Source of the DNA: Anaerolineae bacterium
GTDB taxonomy: Bacteria; Chloroflexota; Anaerolineae; Promineifilales; Promineifilaceae
DNA length: 64,000 bases
Direction: 5' to 3'
Assembly (NCBI GenBank): GCA_030425205.1
Contig: JAUIAP010000019.1
Coordinates: 62,001 to 126,000 of the forward strand
The notes under the pieces are model-generated. The model worked only from the letters and a program-made list of their open reading frames with translations. It was not told where the DNA came from and made no database searches. Numbering within the stretch: the stretch's first letter is position 1; each line of letters opens with the position of its first letter. Below are positions 7,577 to 15,848 of the stretch, one piece after another. Position numbers and translations under genes: made by a program.

Positions 7577-10546
7577 ATGTTACGTTTCCATCCAATAATT
7601 CAAACAGTTTATAATGATGTTCAGGAATGGTTATCTTCTCTCGATCTATTGCCAGACTATCGAAAAAATAATGCTCGCGATAGAGTAAATCGTCTATTGC
7701 GAACAGCATCTTTAGAAAGTGCTGCTCTTCAACATTACGTCTATTTCCCTGGTCATTGTGCGAAAGTAATATTCGGTCTTCAAAATTCAATTGATCATAC
7801 AACTATTGCTGGGGCTCTAGAATACAATGACAGCGTAACAGTAATTGACGTCGGTTGCGGTGCTGGTGCAGCAACTAACGCATTCATTGATTACCTATTA
7901 AAGCTTAAGGATGCTGGACACCTAGATCTCCCACTGAAAGTACATTTTATTGGAATTGATCCAAATGAGTTTGCCATAGCAATTTATTATCAGACGATGG
8001 AGAGATTAAAGAACGCAGTACATGATTACGACATCCACGTGACACACGAACATATAGCTGATGGTGATTTGCAAGCAGTGAACAAGCTGGGACTTTCTCT
8101 TGCAAACCAGAAGGCGATTATGGATGTTCCATACCTTGGCCATGTATTCTTGTTTCAGGCGAATGTTGTATCTCCATTTAATACCCGATTTCAAGAAAAT
8201 CAACAAAAGCGTGAGAATTTGTTAGCTTTGGGTGTTCCAAATTCGGCACTAGCTAAAAGCCAAGAATCATTTGGTCAAGAGGAAGCAATCGCATACAAAC
8301 ATATTTTGGAAAACTGCTCAGTTGATAATCTCCATGTGATAACGGTCGGTACGCGAGGTCTTGAGGAACGAGTTCATGAATTAACCACTGCTATAGATTC
8401 TGAATTTGAAGGGAACAGTCATTTGGTAACTCGTGGCACAAGTGGGGAGTTTTCTGAGTTTTATGAGATACCAGAAAGATGTTATTGGAGGGAAAGAAAG
8501 GCTACTCAGGATTGGGAAATTAAGTTTAGCGTAGCAGCGAGTTCGATAGCTAGCGTTTCACTTTCAGATGATGACTGGAATCAAGTGCAAAGCATGAAAA
8601 ATCTCCAAACAGCTTGGGCAAGAGCAAGACACCATCTACTTTCGCTAACGCTTGTCGATGAGGTCGAAATCCGATTGTTTGAAGTCCAGCTAGGAGCAAA
8701 TCTTACTCGAATTCAACAGAAATTAGTTGCTTATGCAAGAAGTGTAGTGAATTCTGATGACAGGCTGCAATTTAAGTTTCCCAAGTCCCAAGGTCAAGTT
8801 CGACCAATGGGTTTATCTCGAATCGAGGAGGAAATTCTATCGACTGCCCTGATTCAAAAGTTAGGACAACGAATTGCAGGAATAACGAGTAATAGCTATG
8901 CATATAATTTTTCAAAAACCTATGGCGACAATCCAACCGAGTATCTTTATGAAAATTGGTACGATGCGTATGGAAGGTATATTTCGGATGCGCGTTACGC
9001 CGCCCAGAACAGCGAAGGATGTTCAATTTTGCAAGTTGATATTAGATCATTCTACACAAGGATAGTGCGTGATAGTCTCATTGAACTGTCCACCGAACAG
9101 TTGACCAAAAGTAAACGGGTTGAATGGCTTGTTCGAGCATTGTTCGATAAGGACATCGACGACCATGAGCTTGGGAAAGGCATAATCCAAGGAAGTATAG
9201 CGTCAGGGTTCTTTGCAAACCTTTATCTTGTTGATGTAGATGCCCGATTCGGCTTAGGAAACGAGTGGGATGTGAATTATTTCAGGTATGTTGATGACAT
9301 TATTTTGATAATTCCAGATCCCGTTGTAATAGACGACGTTATCATAGAACTTGATGCAAGATTAGATGAGCTCGGTTTAGAATTAAACTCAAAAAAGACA
9401 GAGCGATTCGATACCGTAGAGGAATTTTTGGCTTCTACAGAAAAAGACGAAACCTTAGATGGAATTCAAACCGAATTTGAGGATTGGATAAACTGTCTTT
9501 GGATTATGACATCGCAACATCTCAATATCTTCAGAAAAGCATACACTGAGTCGCAAGCCGAATGGTGGTATCGAATCGAAACCTATCAGAAATGCCTTGA
9601 ATCCATAAATATTTATATCGACGTTGGCCTGCTTAGTCGTCGAATCTACAAGTATCTCTTCAATGAAAACCTTTGCTCAAGAGATTTGAATTGGAAAGAG
9701 CCTTTCGACTTACCCGAACTACCAACACAACAAGATGAAGAAAGCATAGCAAATTGGAAGCATGAGTTTGAGGAGGAAAACAAGGCTTGGGCAGCAAAAC
9801 ACGAGGTACTGCATAATAATCTATTCGAACTTCTCACGACAAGTCAGAGACAATTAAGTGAAGCACAGGCCAATGACGAGGCTCAACTTGAGAAAGTTCT
9901 AACACGAACAGTTCGATTTTGCTGCAATAAGCTTATACAAATGGACTTGGATGACTCAAGTGTAAGCGATGTGATTTTAGCTTTGCTAACTGACTGCCCT
10001 TGGCTGATTCGTAATCCTCATAAGCTGATGGAACATCTTGCCAAGCGAGGTAAAACTGATGCGATCAAAAGCCTACTCGAAAGATACAGTGATGAAACCG
10101 ATACGATGAACGAATACCTCAAATCAGCAGCCCTTCGCGTTGTTCGCTTCTTACCATCGGTTACGAGTGAGATTTGGGACATAGTTGCGGATTCTGCTGT
10201 AAGTGAATCTGATGTAACCAGTTTGATGGCCACTGAAACTTGGATAAGACTCGAATCTCAACATGAGCATCTCATATCCGAAGAGCATGTTTCAAACATC
10301 TCACTAGCCATAAACCGAAATCCGATGCCAATTAGTAGGCTTCTCAAAAACTACATCCTGATTTTGAAACGACATGAGCAAAAAGTCGAAATCGTAATTG
10401 AACCTGACAACACATTAGTTCAGTCTTCTGTAGATATTGAGCAGGTCGATTTGCTCTTTGAGTACTACGAGCCAGCAATCTTGACACGTGAATATTATAG
10501 TGGATATCGAGAAGATGATGGATATTACAACCCATCTTCGCCGTAG
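7577..10546 (+). CDS. Methyltransferase-like domain fused to a reverse transcriptase
   Basis: A 989-residue protein. Residues ~85-200 look like a class I SAM-dependent methyltransferase: VTVIDVGCGAGAAT (motif I, 87-100) then FIGIDPN (124-130). Residues ~405-615 are a reverse transcriptase: RPMGLSRIEEEI (409-420), motif A LQVDIRSFY with Asp488, motif B QGSIASGFFANLYL (538-551), the catalytic Y571-V-D-D574, and LGLELNSKKTERF (599-611). Residues ~620-989 are helix-rich, resembling the alpha-repeat tails of abortive-infection RTs such as AbiA. There is no maturase, integrase or CRISPR partner. It is AT-richer than its neighbours, has no TCGGCCGA, and is followed at once by an attC-like hairpin, all suggesting transfer. 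A defence-associated (DRT/Abi-like) role is an inference; I do not recall a named class with this N-terminal domain. Confidence 0.8.
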   Translation: MLRFHPIIQTVYNDVQEWLSSLDLLPDYRKNNARDRVNRLLRTASLESAALQHYVYFPGHCAKVIFGLQNSIDHTTIAGALEYNDSVTVIDVGCGAGAATNAFIDYLLKLKDAGHLDLPLKVHFIGIDPNEFAIAIYYQTMERLKNAVHDYDIHVTHEHIADGDLQAVNKLGLSLANQKAIMDVPYLGHVFLFQANVVSPFNTRFQENQQKRENLLALGVPNSALAKSQESFGQEEAIAYKHILENCSVDNLHVITVGTRGLEERVHELTTAIDSEFEGNSHLVTRGTSGEFSEFYEIPERCYWRERKATQDWEIKFSVAASSIASVSLSDDDWNQVQSMKNLQTAWARARHHLLSLTLVDEVEIRLFEVQLGANLTRIQQKLVAYARSVVNSDDRLQFKFPKSQGQVRPMGLSRIEEEILSTALIQKLGQRIAGITSNSYAYNFSKTYGDNPTEYLYENWYDAYGRYISDARYAAQNSEGCSILQVDIRSFYTRIVRDSLIELSTEQLTKSKRVEWLVRALFDKDIDDHELGKGIIQGSIASGFFANLYLVDVDARFGLGNEWDVNYFRYVDDIILIIPDPVVIDDVIIELDARLDELGLELNSKKTERFDTVEEFLASTEKDETLDGIQTEFEDWINCLWIMTSQHLNIFRKAYTESQAEWWYRIETYQKCLESINIYIDVGLLSRRIYKYLFNENLCSRDLNWKEPFDLPELPTQQDEESIANWKHEFEEENKAWAAKHEVLHNNLFELLTTSQRQLSEAQANDEAQLEKVLTRTVRFCCNKLIQMDLDDSSVSDVILALLTDCPWLIRNPHKLMEHLAKRGKTDAIKSLLERYSDETDTMNEYLKSAALRVVRFLPSVTSEIWDIVADSAVSESDVTSLMATETWIRLESQHEHLISEEHVSNISLAINRNPMPISRLLKNYILILKRHEQKVEIVIEPDNTLVQSSVDIEQVDLLFEYYEPAILTREYYSGYREDDGYYNPSSP

Positions 10547-10551
10547 CGGAG

Positions 10552-10605
10552 ACATAACATTGCTTCCAGACGCATAGCGGGACGCGACTGAAACAGGCGT
10601 TAAGC
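10552..10605 (+). other. attC-like recombination site (candidate)
   Basis: It starts 6 bp after the RT gene's stop codon. The outer boxes are ACATAAC (10552-10558; one mismatch to RYYYAAC) and GTTAAGC (10599-10605; exact GTTRRRY). Inner boxes CAGACGC (10567-10573) and GCGACTG (10584-10590) pair at 6 of 7 positions around a 10-nt loop, with 8-nt spacers on both sides, as in integron cassette sites. GGAG/CTCC just outside extend the stem. The gene-then-attC order is that of a cassette. No integrase is in the window, so this would be a stray single cassette; a plain mRNA 3' hairpin is the alternative. Confidence 0.4.
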
Positions 10606-10817
10606 TCCTCGAAAAATGATGTTGACAATTAATGAAAAATACTGCGTTCCGAGTATGGTCGAATCAGGCTCCGCAAAGCGCGTGCGTATGCGCTACTCAG
10701 TTCGCGTGGTGGGAAGCCCTTACTTGCATGAGTTTTGTTTCAGACCAGTAACAGCTACTCAGTAATGAACGTTTTTGTCTCACGTTGTGTCTGTTTTCAG
10801 GGAAATGCCTCGACAAT
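10606..10817. other. Intergenic stretch with hairpin and short direct repeats
   Basis: No gene is supported between the attC-like site and the repeat copy. It contains a strong GC hairpin (10677-10694, AGCGC...GCGCT) and a 10-bp direct repeat GCTACTCAGT (10692-10701 and 10754-10763). These could be remnants of mobile DNA or an RNA element. Confidence 0.35.
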
Positions 10818-10906
10818 TTCGGCCGAAACCCCCACCTCAACCTCTTCCAAAGTCGCCCCACCCAGCAACTCCGTCAACGTCAGTTGACGGTCGACAAACT
10901 CAAACA
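10818..10906. repeat. 89-bp direct repeat, copy 1 (CoA-transferase 3' fragment)
   Basis: This segment matches 11923-12011 in the same orientation with 5 mismatches in 89 bp (about 94%). The second copy is the native one: it lies inside the 3' end of the minus-strand CoA-transferase gene. The first copy is a displaced fragment ending 13 bp before the ATG of the Rpn-type gene. The two copies bracket about 1.0 kb carrying that gene. Confidence 0.9.
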
Positions 10907-10919
10907 AGCAATAACTTTT

Positions 10920-11864
10920 ATGACAGAACGAACAGATTACGATTCACCATGGAAAACAATCATCGAGCAGCATTTCCCTGATTGTCTGGCCTTTTATTTC
11001 CCCGATCTTTATGCAGCGATAGATTGGCGCGTAGAACCCATCTTCCGCGAACAAGAGCTACAGCAAATCACGGGCGATAGCGAAGTCGGCTCACGGCGCG
11101 TCGATAAGCTAGTGGATGTACAGCTTAAAAGCGGCGAGAAAGTTTGGTTACTGATTCACATTGAAGTGCAGCGCAATCCTGACAACAGCTTTTCCGAGCG
11201 TATGTTTATCTATCACTACCGCATCTTTGAGCGATTCGAGCGTCACCCCGTCACGCTTGCCATTGTCACAGGCAGCAATCAAAAATGGCAGCCCAAAGCA
11301 TACGAGAGCAGTCAATTCGGCTGTACGCTACGACTGGACTTTCCCGTGATAAAGTTGGTAGACTATCAGGAAGATCAACTGTTGACATCAACGAACCCAT
11401 TTGCGCTCGTTACGCTGGCGCAACTGGCTGAGAACAAGGTTGCCAGCATTGACGATGAACGCTATGCAACGAAATTGCGTCTAATCCGACTCCTTCTCGA
11501 GCGCGACTATGACAAAACAGCGATTCGCAACCTGCTCATTTTTATCGACTGGATTTTGAAATTACCAACAAATCTTGAGGAGAAGTTGCGATTCGCATAT
11601 TTAGAATTAGCTGAGGAGAACAAAATGAAATATGTACCATCATGGGAAAGAATAACAAGAGAAGAAGGTCGTGAAGAAGGTCGTGAAGAAGGTCTTGAGC
11701 TGGCAGTTTTCACTGTCCTTGATTCACGCTTTCAGGAAGCTGTTTCTGATGAGACAGCAGACGTTGTGCGTGGATTCAACGAGATGCAACTGCGCGAACT
11801 CTTGACATTCTCGTTGGTTGCAAAAACGTTAGCAGATGTCCTGACGTTTATTGATACGCTGTGA
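10920..11864 (+). CDS. Rpn/YadD-type PD-(D/E)XK nuclease-transposase family protein
   Basis: A 314-residue protein from the ATG at 10920 (MTERTDYDSPWK). The frame runs further upstream, but that part is the translated direct repeat and is not family sequence. The nuclease core spans about 35-130: DKLVDVQLKSGEKVWLLIHIEVQ, where D, E and Q form a PD-(D/E)XK-like site (IEVQ replaces ExK), then RMFIYHYRIFERF. Near the C-terminus a 12-bp in-frame unit repeated three times (11661-11696) encodes EEGR, typical of this family. Relatives (RpnA of E. coli) are DNA endonucleases that promote RecA-independent recombination; others are listed as transposases or 'cytosolic proteins'. Flanking direct repeats suggest movement or repair at this site. 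Confidence 0.8.
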   Translation: MTERTDYDSPWKTIIEQHFPDCLAFYFPDLYAAIDWRVEPIFREQELQQITGDSEVGSRRVDKLVDVQLKSGEKVWLLIHIEVQRNPDNSFSERMFIYHYRIFERFERHPVTLAIVTGSNQKWQPKAYESSQFGCTLRLDFPVIKLVDYQEDQLLTSTNPFALVTLAQLAENKVASIDDERYATKLRLIRLLLERDYDKTAIRNLLIFIDWILKLPTNLEEKLRFAYLELAEENKMKYVPSWERITREEGREEGREEGLELAVFTVLDSRFQEAVSDETADVVRGFNEMQLRELLTFSLVAKTLADVLTFIDTL

Positions 11865-11886
11865 CCATTCAGGCTCTCTGGAACCC

Positions 11887-13248
11887 CTAAATGATCATCG
11901 TTAAGGGAAACGCTTTAACGAATTCGGCCGAAACCCCCATCTCAACCTCTTCCAAAGTCGCCCCACCCAACAACTCCGTCAACGTCAATTGACCGTCGAT
12001 AAACTCAAACACCGCTTTATCTGTAATGACAATATCGACCGCCCCAATCGCCGTCAGCGGTAGCGTACACGCGGGGACAATTTTTGGCGCACCGTTGCGG
12101 CTTGTGTGCGTCATCGTGATGATCAGTCGCTTCGCGCCGCTCGCCAAATCCATCGCGCCGCCGACCCCCAGCAGCGGCTTACCCGGCACCGCCCAATTTG
12201 CCAAATTCCCCGCCTCATCAACCTGCAAACCGCCCATGATCGCCACGTCAATGTGACCCCCACGAATCATGGCAAAACTGTCCGCGCTGTCAAAATAGCT
12301 GCTGCCGGGCAACGCCGTCACAGGGATTTTCCCCGCATTGACGGGGTAATCGAGTGCGCCCCCTTCTTTTGGTGCGGGGCCAACGCCCAACATCCCGTTT
12401 TCTGTGTGCAAAATAATGCCGTGTTCGGGCGTGATGAGGTCGGCAACAAGCGTCGGAATGCCAACGCCGAGATTGACGAGATCGCCGCGCTTTAGCTCCT
12501 GCAATGCTCGTTTTGCCATGTTCATGCGCGATTCGCTGACCTTTTTTGCACCCCCTTTGATCGAGGCGGATGAGCCAAGTTCTTCCAGCGTCGTGTGTAC
12601 CTCAACAAGGTAATCGACGTAGTTGCCCTGTGTATGGATTTCATTGGGATCAAGTTCACCAACGGGGACAATTTGCTCAACTTCCGCGATGACAAGATCG
12701 GCCGCCGTCGCCATCCCCTTGTTAAAGTTCTGCTCCGTCATGCGATATTGTAGATTTCCCGCCGTGTCCCCTTTCCATGCGCGGATGAGCGCGACATTGC
12801 CGCGAATCGCCTTTTGAAAAACGTAGGGTTTTCCGTCAATCTCTTTTGTCTCTTTGCCCGCTGCAATCACGGTTCCGTAAGCGGTTGGCGTATAGAAACC
12901 ACCAATCCCAGCCCCGCCAGCGCGGAACGCTTCTGCCAGCGAGCCTTGCGGGATCAACTCAAAGTCGATCTCGCCAGATTGTGCAGCGGCGACCGCTTCG
13001 GGATTACTGGTGAAAAATGAGCCAATCGCCTTCTTGATCTGCCCGTTTCGCAGCAGACGACCGCCGCCTAGCCCAACTTCACCCACGTTGTTGGCAATGT
13101 AGGTTAAATCGCGCACGTCTGTTTCTGCAAGTGCGTGCAGGAGGTGGACAGGATTACCCGTCATGCCAAATCCGCCGACGAGGAGGGTGTCGCTGTTTTT
13201 GACGAGGGTGGCGGCTTTTTCGGCCGAAATAATTTCAACTTGTTTCAT
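11887..13248 (-). CDS. Fused-subunit 3-oxoacid CoA-transferase
   Basis: A 453-residue protein joining the A subunit (1-~225, with GGFGMTGNP and GLGGGRLL) and the B subunit (~240-453, with LGVGIPTLVADL). The catalytic glutamate should be Glu283 in HTENGMLG. SCOT-type enzymes move CoA from succinyl-CoA to a 3-oxoacid such as acetoacetate; 3-oxoadipate transferases (PcaIJ) belong to the same family. With a maleylacetate reductase 4.8 kb downstream, 3-oxoadipate is a reasonable but unproven substrate. Its 3' end donated the repeat found at 10818-10906. It is divergent from the dioxygenase gene across a palindromic operator. Confidence 0.88.
   Translation of the reverse strand: MKQVEIISAEKAATLVKNSDTLLVGGFGMTGNPVHLLHALAETDVRDLTYIANNVGEVGLGGGRLLRNGQIKKAIGSFFTSNPEAVAAAQSGEIDFELIPQGSLAEAFRAGGAGIGGFYTPTAYGTVIAAGKETKEIDGKPYVFQKAIRGNVALIRAWKGDTAGNLQYRMTEQNFNKGMATAADLVIAEVEQIVPVGELDPNEIHTQGNYVDYLVEVHTTLEELGSSASIKGGAKKVSESRMNMAKRALQELKRGDLVNLGVGIPTLVADLITPEHGIILHTENGMLGVGPAPKEGGALDYPVNAGKIPVTALPGSSYFDSADSFAMIRGGHIDVAIMGGLQVDEAGNLANWAVPGKPLLGVGGAMDLASGAKRLIITMTHTSRNGAPKIVPACTLPLTAIGAVDIVITDKAVFEFIDGQLTLTELLGGATLEEVEMGVSAEFVKAFPLTMII
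11923..12011. repeat. 89-bp direct repeat, copy 2 (native, inside CoA-transferase)
   Basis: Native partner of 10818-10906, lying within the last ~40 codons of the CoA-transferase gene. Identity starts at the TCGGCCGA palindrome and stops abruptly at 12011, where the displaced copy turns into the leader of the Rpn-type gene. Confidence 0.9.
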
Positions 13249-13375
13249 AGCAGAATAATGTTTGCGAAAAAATCATCGATCATGGCTTTTCGCCGTATTT
13301 CACCTTGTCATTCGTTCTGACTAAATTCTAACCGACAACTGCTTGACAGACAGAGATGAAAAATGAATAATACAA

Positions 13376-13405
13376 TTATTAAACGGACGGTCGTCCGCTT
13401 ATTAA
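13376..13405. promoter_or_regulatory. TetR-type operator candidate
   Basis: A perfect core CGGACG-GT-CGTCCG (13384-13397) sits inside a 30-bp imperfect palindrome (TTATTAAA on the left, CTTATTAA on the right; 11 of 14 arm positions match). It lies between the divergent CoA-transferase and ring-cleaving dioxygenase genes. Sequence and layout resemble TetR-family operators (AAACGGAC-type). No TetR gene is in the window. Confidence 0.6.
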
Positions 13406-13470
13406 AATAACGATTCGTGCTGATTGAAAAACGAGGAAGCACACTGTTTCCTCAACAGACAATCAGCACT

Positions 13471-14442
13471 ATGGAACAAGCCATGCAAGCTATTCAAGGT
13501 ATTCATCACATCACGGCATTCGCCAGCGACCCACAGGCCAACGCGGACTTTTATCACAGCGTGCTTGGTCAGCGATTAGTCAAAACGACCATCAACTTTG
13601 ATGACCCTGGCACCTATCATCTCTATTATGGCGACAAAGTCGGCTCACCCGGCACGATTATGACCTTTTTCCCGTGGCAAAACGCAGCGCGTGGGCGGCG
13701 GGGCAATGGGGAAGTCGCAGCGGTCGGGTACATTATTCGGCCGAATTCCCTATCCTATTGGCAAGAGCGTCTCAAACAGCACGGTGTCGTGGTTGGCGAA
13801 ACACAACAACGCTTTGGCGAAACGGCGTTGTCCTTCCAAGACCCTGACGGCATGACGCTGGAGCTAGTTGCCACAGATGACCCAGCCACGATTGCGTTTT
13901 GGAATGATGGCTCAATCCCAGAAGAAATGTCGATTCGTGGCTTTCACGGCGCAACGCTCTGGGTAGAATCCGCAGCGGCCACCGCGAACATCCTCACGGA
14001 GCAGCTTGGCTACACGCATGACCAGACGGACGGCGCACGGAGTCGCTATCGCGGCGCATCGGCCGATGTTGGCGTGACGCTCGACCTGCTGGAACGCTCG
14101 AACCAGCCGCGTGGTCGCATGGGGGCGGGCAGCGTGCATCATATCGCCTTCCGCACCGTTGATGATGCTGAACAAGAAGCGTATCGTCAAAAGCTCAGCG
14201 CGGCTGGCATGATGGTGACACCCGTACAGGATCGACAATACTTCCATTCAATCTACTTTCGTGAACCAAATGGCGTTCTGTTTGAAGTCGCCACCGATGC
14301 GCCGGGCTTTGCCTACGATGAGCCAGTTGAATCGCTCGGTCAATCGCTTAAGCTACCAGATTGGTATGAGCCGCGCCGTGCGTTAATTGAAAGCGGACTG
14401 GCACGGCTGGTTTATCCCGGAACTGATAAGGTAATAAGCTAG
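13471..14442 (+). CDS. Ring-cleaving dioxygenase, MhqO/MhqA-like (VOC fold)
   Basis: A 323-residue protein made of two glyoxalase/VOC halves. Metal-site blocks are visible: IQGIHHITAFASDPQAN at the start, TALSFQDPDGMTLELV in the first half, AGSVHHIAFRTVDD and FREPNGVLFEVATD in the second, giving the two His and one Glu expected. Bacillus relatives MhqO/MhqA are induced by hydroquinones. ATG 13471 was chosen because homology starts just after it; an upstream GTG at 13417 is also in frame. It heads a three-gene run with the esterase and a second VOC protein. Confidence 0.85.
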   Translation: MEQAMQAIQGIHHITAFASDPQANADFYHSVLGQRLVKTTINFDDPGTYHLYYGDKVGSPGTIMTFFPWQNAARGRRGNGEVAAVGYIIRPNSLSYWQERLKQHGVVVGETQQRFGETALSFQDPDGMTLELVATDDPATIAFWNDGSIPEEMSIRGFHGATLWVESAAATANILTEQLGYTHDQTDGARSRYRGASADVGVTLDLLERSNQPRGRMGAGSVHHIAFRTVDDAEQEAYRQKLSAAGMMVTPVQDRQYFHSIYFREPNGVLFEVATDAPGFAYDEPVESLGQSLKLPDWYEPRRALIESGLARLVYPGTDKVIS

Positions 14443-14475
14443 ACAATATGTCGGTAATCAGGCTGTCAGGTAATT

Positions 14476-14513
14476 AGGAGTTCAGGTAGGCTTGACATTC
14501 TTCCTGAACTCCT
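14476..14513. repeat. Inverted repeat between dioxygenase and esterase genes
   Basis: AGGAGTTCAGG (14476-14486) and its exact reverse complement (14503-14513) form an 11-bp stem with a 16-nt loop; the right arm is followed by a second partial copy (GAACTCCTG). It could terminate or stabilise the dioxygenase mRNA. No T-run follows. Confidence 0.55.
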
Positions 14514-14566
14514 GAACTCCTGAAAATCTAAAGACCTTAAGTAGACTATTCCCACTACAAACTATT

Positions 14567-15199
14567 ATGAACAACCCACACCAAAACCAGACAGTCGCCA
14601 CCGCTGGCAAACCACTTAGCGATGCCAATGCGGTCATCATTCTCGTACACGGACGCGGTGCATCGGCCGAATCGATTCTCGACCTAGCCCGCTACCTGCC
14701 GCATCCCGACGCGGCGTATCTTGCGCCACAGGCCAGCGGCAACACATGGTATCCGTACAGCTTCTTAAACCCACTTGCTGACAACGAGCCGGGCATCAGT
14801 TCTGGCTTACAAGCGATTGGCGACCTTGTCGCACAAGCAGAGGCGGCGGGGATTTCGGCCGAAAAGATCATCATCGGCGGTTTCTCACAAGGCGCATGTT
14901 TGGCGAGTGAATACGTGGCGCGTAACGCCCAACGCTACGGCGGGCTGCTGGTGTTCAGCGGTGGCGTTATCGGCCCACTCGGCATGACGCGCAGCTATAG
15001 TGGCTCGCTCGACGGCACACCCGTTTTTCTCGGCTGTAGCGATGTCGATTCCCATATTCCGCTGGAGCGTGTGGAGGAATCGGCCGAAATTTTCACCAAG
15101 CTAGGCGGTAACGTCACGAAAAAAATCTATCCTCAGATGGGACACACCATTATTGAGGATGAACTCGACCACGCGAATAAAATTGTTAAAAGCGTATGA
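14567..15199 (+). CDS. Phospholipase/carboxylesterase family hydrolase (MhqD-like)
   Basis: A 210-residue alpha/beta hydrolase. VHGRGASAESI is the oxyanion region, GGFSQGACLAS holds the nucleophile Ser (G-F-S-Q-G), GCSDVDSHIP the acid, and MGHTI the histidine. This matches the YpfH/MhqD branch of carboxylesterases, which sits beside ring-cleaving dioxygenase genes in quinone-responsive loci. Physiological substrate unknown; co-location suggests it acts on quinone or aromatic-derived esters. Confidence 0.85.
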   Translation: MNNPHQNQTVATAGKPLSDANAVIILVHGRGASAESILDLARYLPHPDAAYLAPQASGNTWYPYSFLNPLADNEPGISSGLQAIGDLVAQAEAAGISAEKIIIGGFSQGACLASEYVARNAQRYGGLLVFSGGVIGPLGMTRSYSGSLDGTPVFLGCSDVDSHIPLERVEESAEIFTKLGGNVTKKIYPQMGHTIIEDELDHANKIVKSV

Positions 15200-15251
15200 C
15201 GTAATGCAGACAGGCTCAACGCCTCCGCTTACGCAATAGCCACTATCTACC

Positions 15252-15836
15252 ATGCAAAAACTACAAACACAAGGCGTTCACCACATCACTCTACTCGGTG
15301 CCGACCGCCAAACCTCAATTGACTTTTGGGAAGGTGTCCTCGGTATGCCTTTCATTTTTGAACAGCCCAATCTCGATGTACCTGAGCAAAACCATCTCTA
15401 CTTTGACCCCGGCGACGGGCGGCTCATTACCATTTTTACCAACGACAATAACCAGCCCGACCCAACGCCCAATCCCGAGGGGATCGGCAATCTACACCAC
15501 ATCGCCTTTAACGTATCGCGTGCCACCTACACGCAGGTGAGCAAACGGCTAGACGAACGCGGCATTCGGCATTCTGGCGAAAAAGATCGTGGCTTTATGG
15601 ATTCGATTTATTTTCGTGACCCGTTGGGACAGCTCATTGAGTTAGCGTGCTACAAGTTTGAGCCGCCAGTTGGCGTGACGCACGCTGAGGTGTTGCTTGA
15701 GGCGCATCTGCTGCGCGTTGAGCGTGACGATTATGCGATTGGCGATGAGCATTTGACCGATGCAATTGAGCGGTTGACACGACGCACGACGCGCTCACTT
15801 TCGCAAGATCGCGGGGTCAAACACCCTTACGCTTAA
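15252..15836 (+). CDS. VOC family protein (glyoxalase/dioxygenase-like)
   Basis: A 194-residue single VOC domain with a C-terminal extension. VHHITLLGADRQTS opens the fold, GNLHHIAFNV gives the second His, and FRDPLGQLIELACY the Glu of the usual metal triad. The ~50-residue Arg-rich C-terminal tail lies outside the core domain. Position after the MhqO- and MhqD-like genes suggests a further step in quinone or catechol handling; a simple lyase is equally possible. Confidence 0.75.
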   Translation: MQKLQTQGVHHITLLGADRQTSIDFWEGVLGMPFIFEQPNLDVPEQNHLYFDPGDGRLITIFTNDNNQPDPTPNPEGIGNLHHIAFNVSRATYTQVSKRLDERGIRHSGEKDRGFMDSIYFRDPLGQLIELACYKFEPPVGVTHAEVLLEAHLLRVERDDYAIGDEHLTDAIERLTRRTTRSLSQDRGVKHPYA

Positions 15837-15848
15837 AAGCACAATTGG

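Noticed and set aside
10655..10680. tRNA T-arm-like sequence (GGTCGAATC) after the RT gene, which could mark an integration site
   Set aside because: No matching 5-bp stem, anticodon arm or acceptor stem can be built around it.
10785..10919. Longer start for the Rpn-type gene
   Set aside because: The extra residues are a translation of the displaced CoA-transferase repeat; family homology begins at MTERTDYDSPWK.
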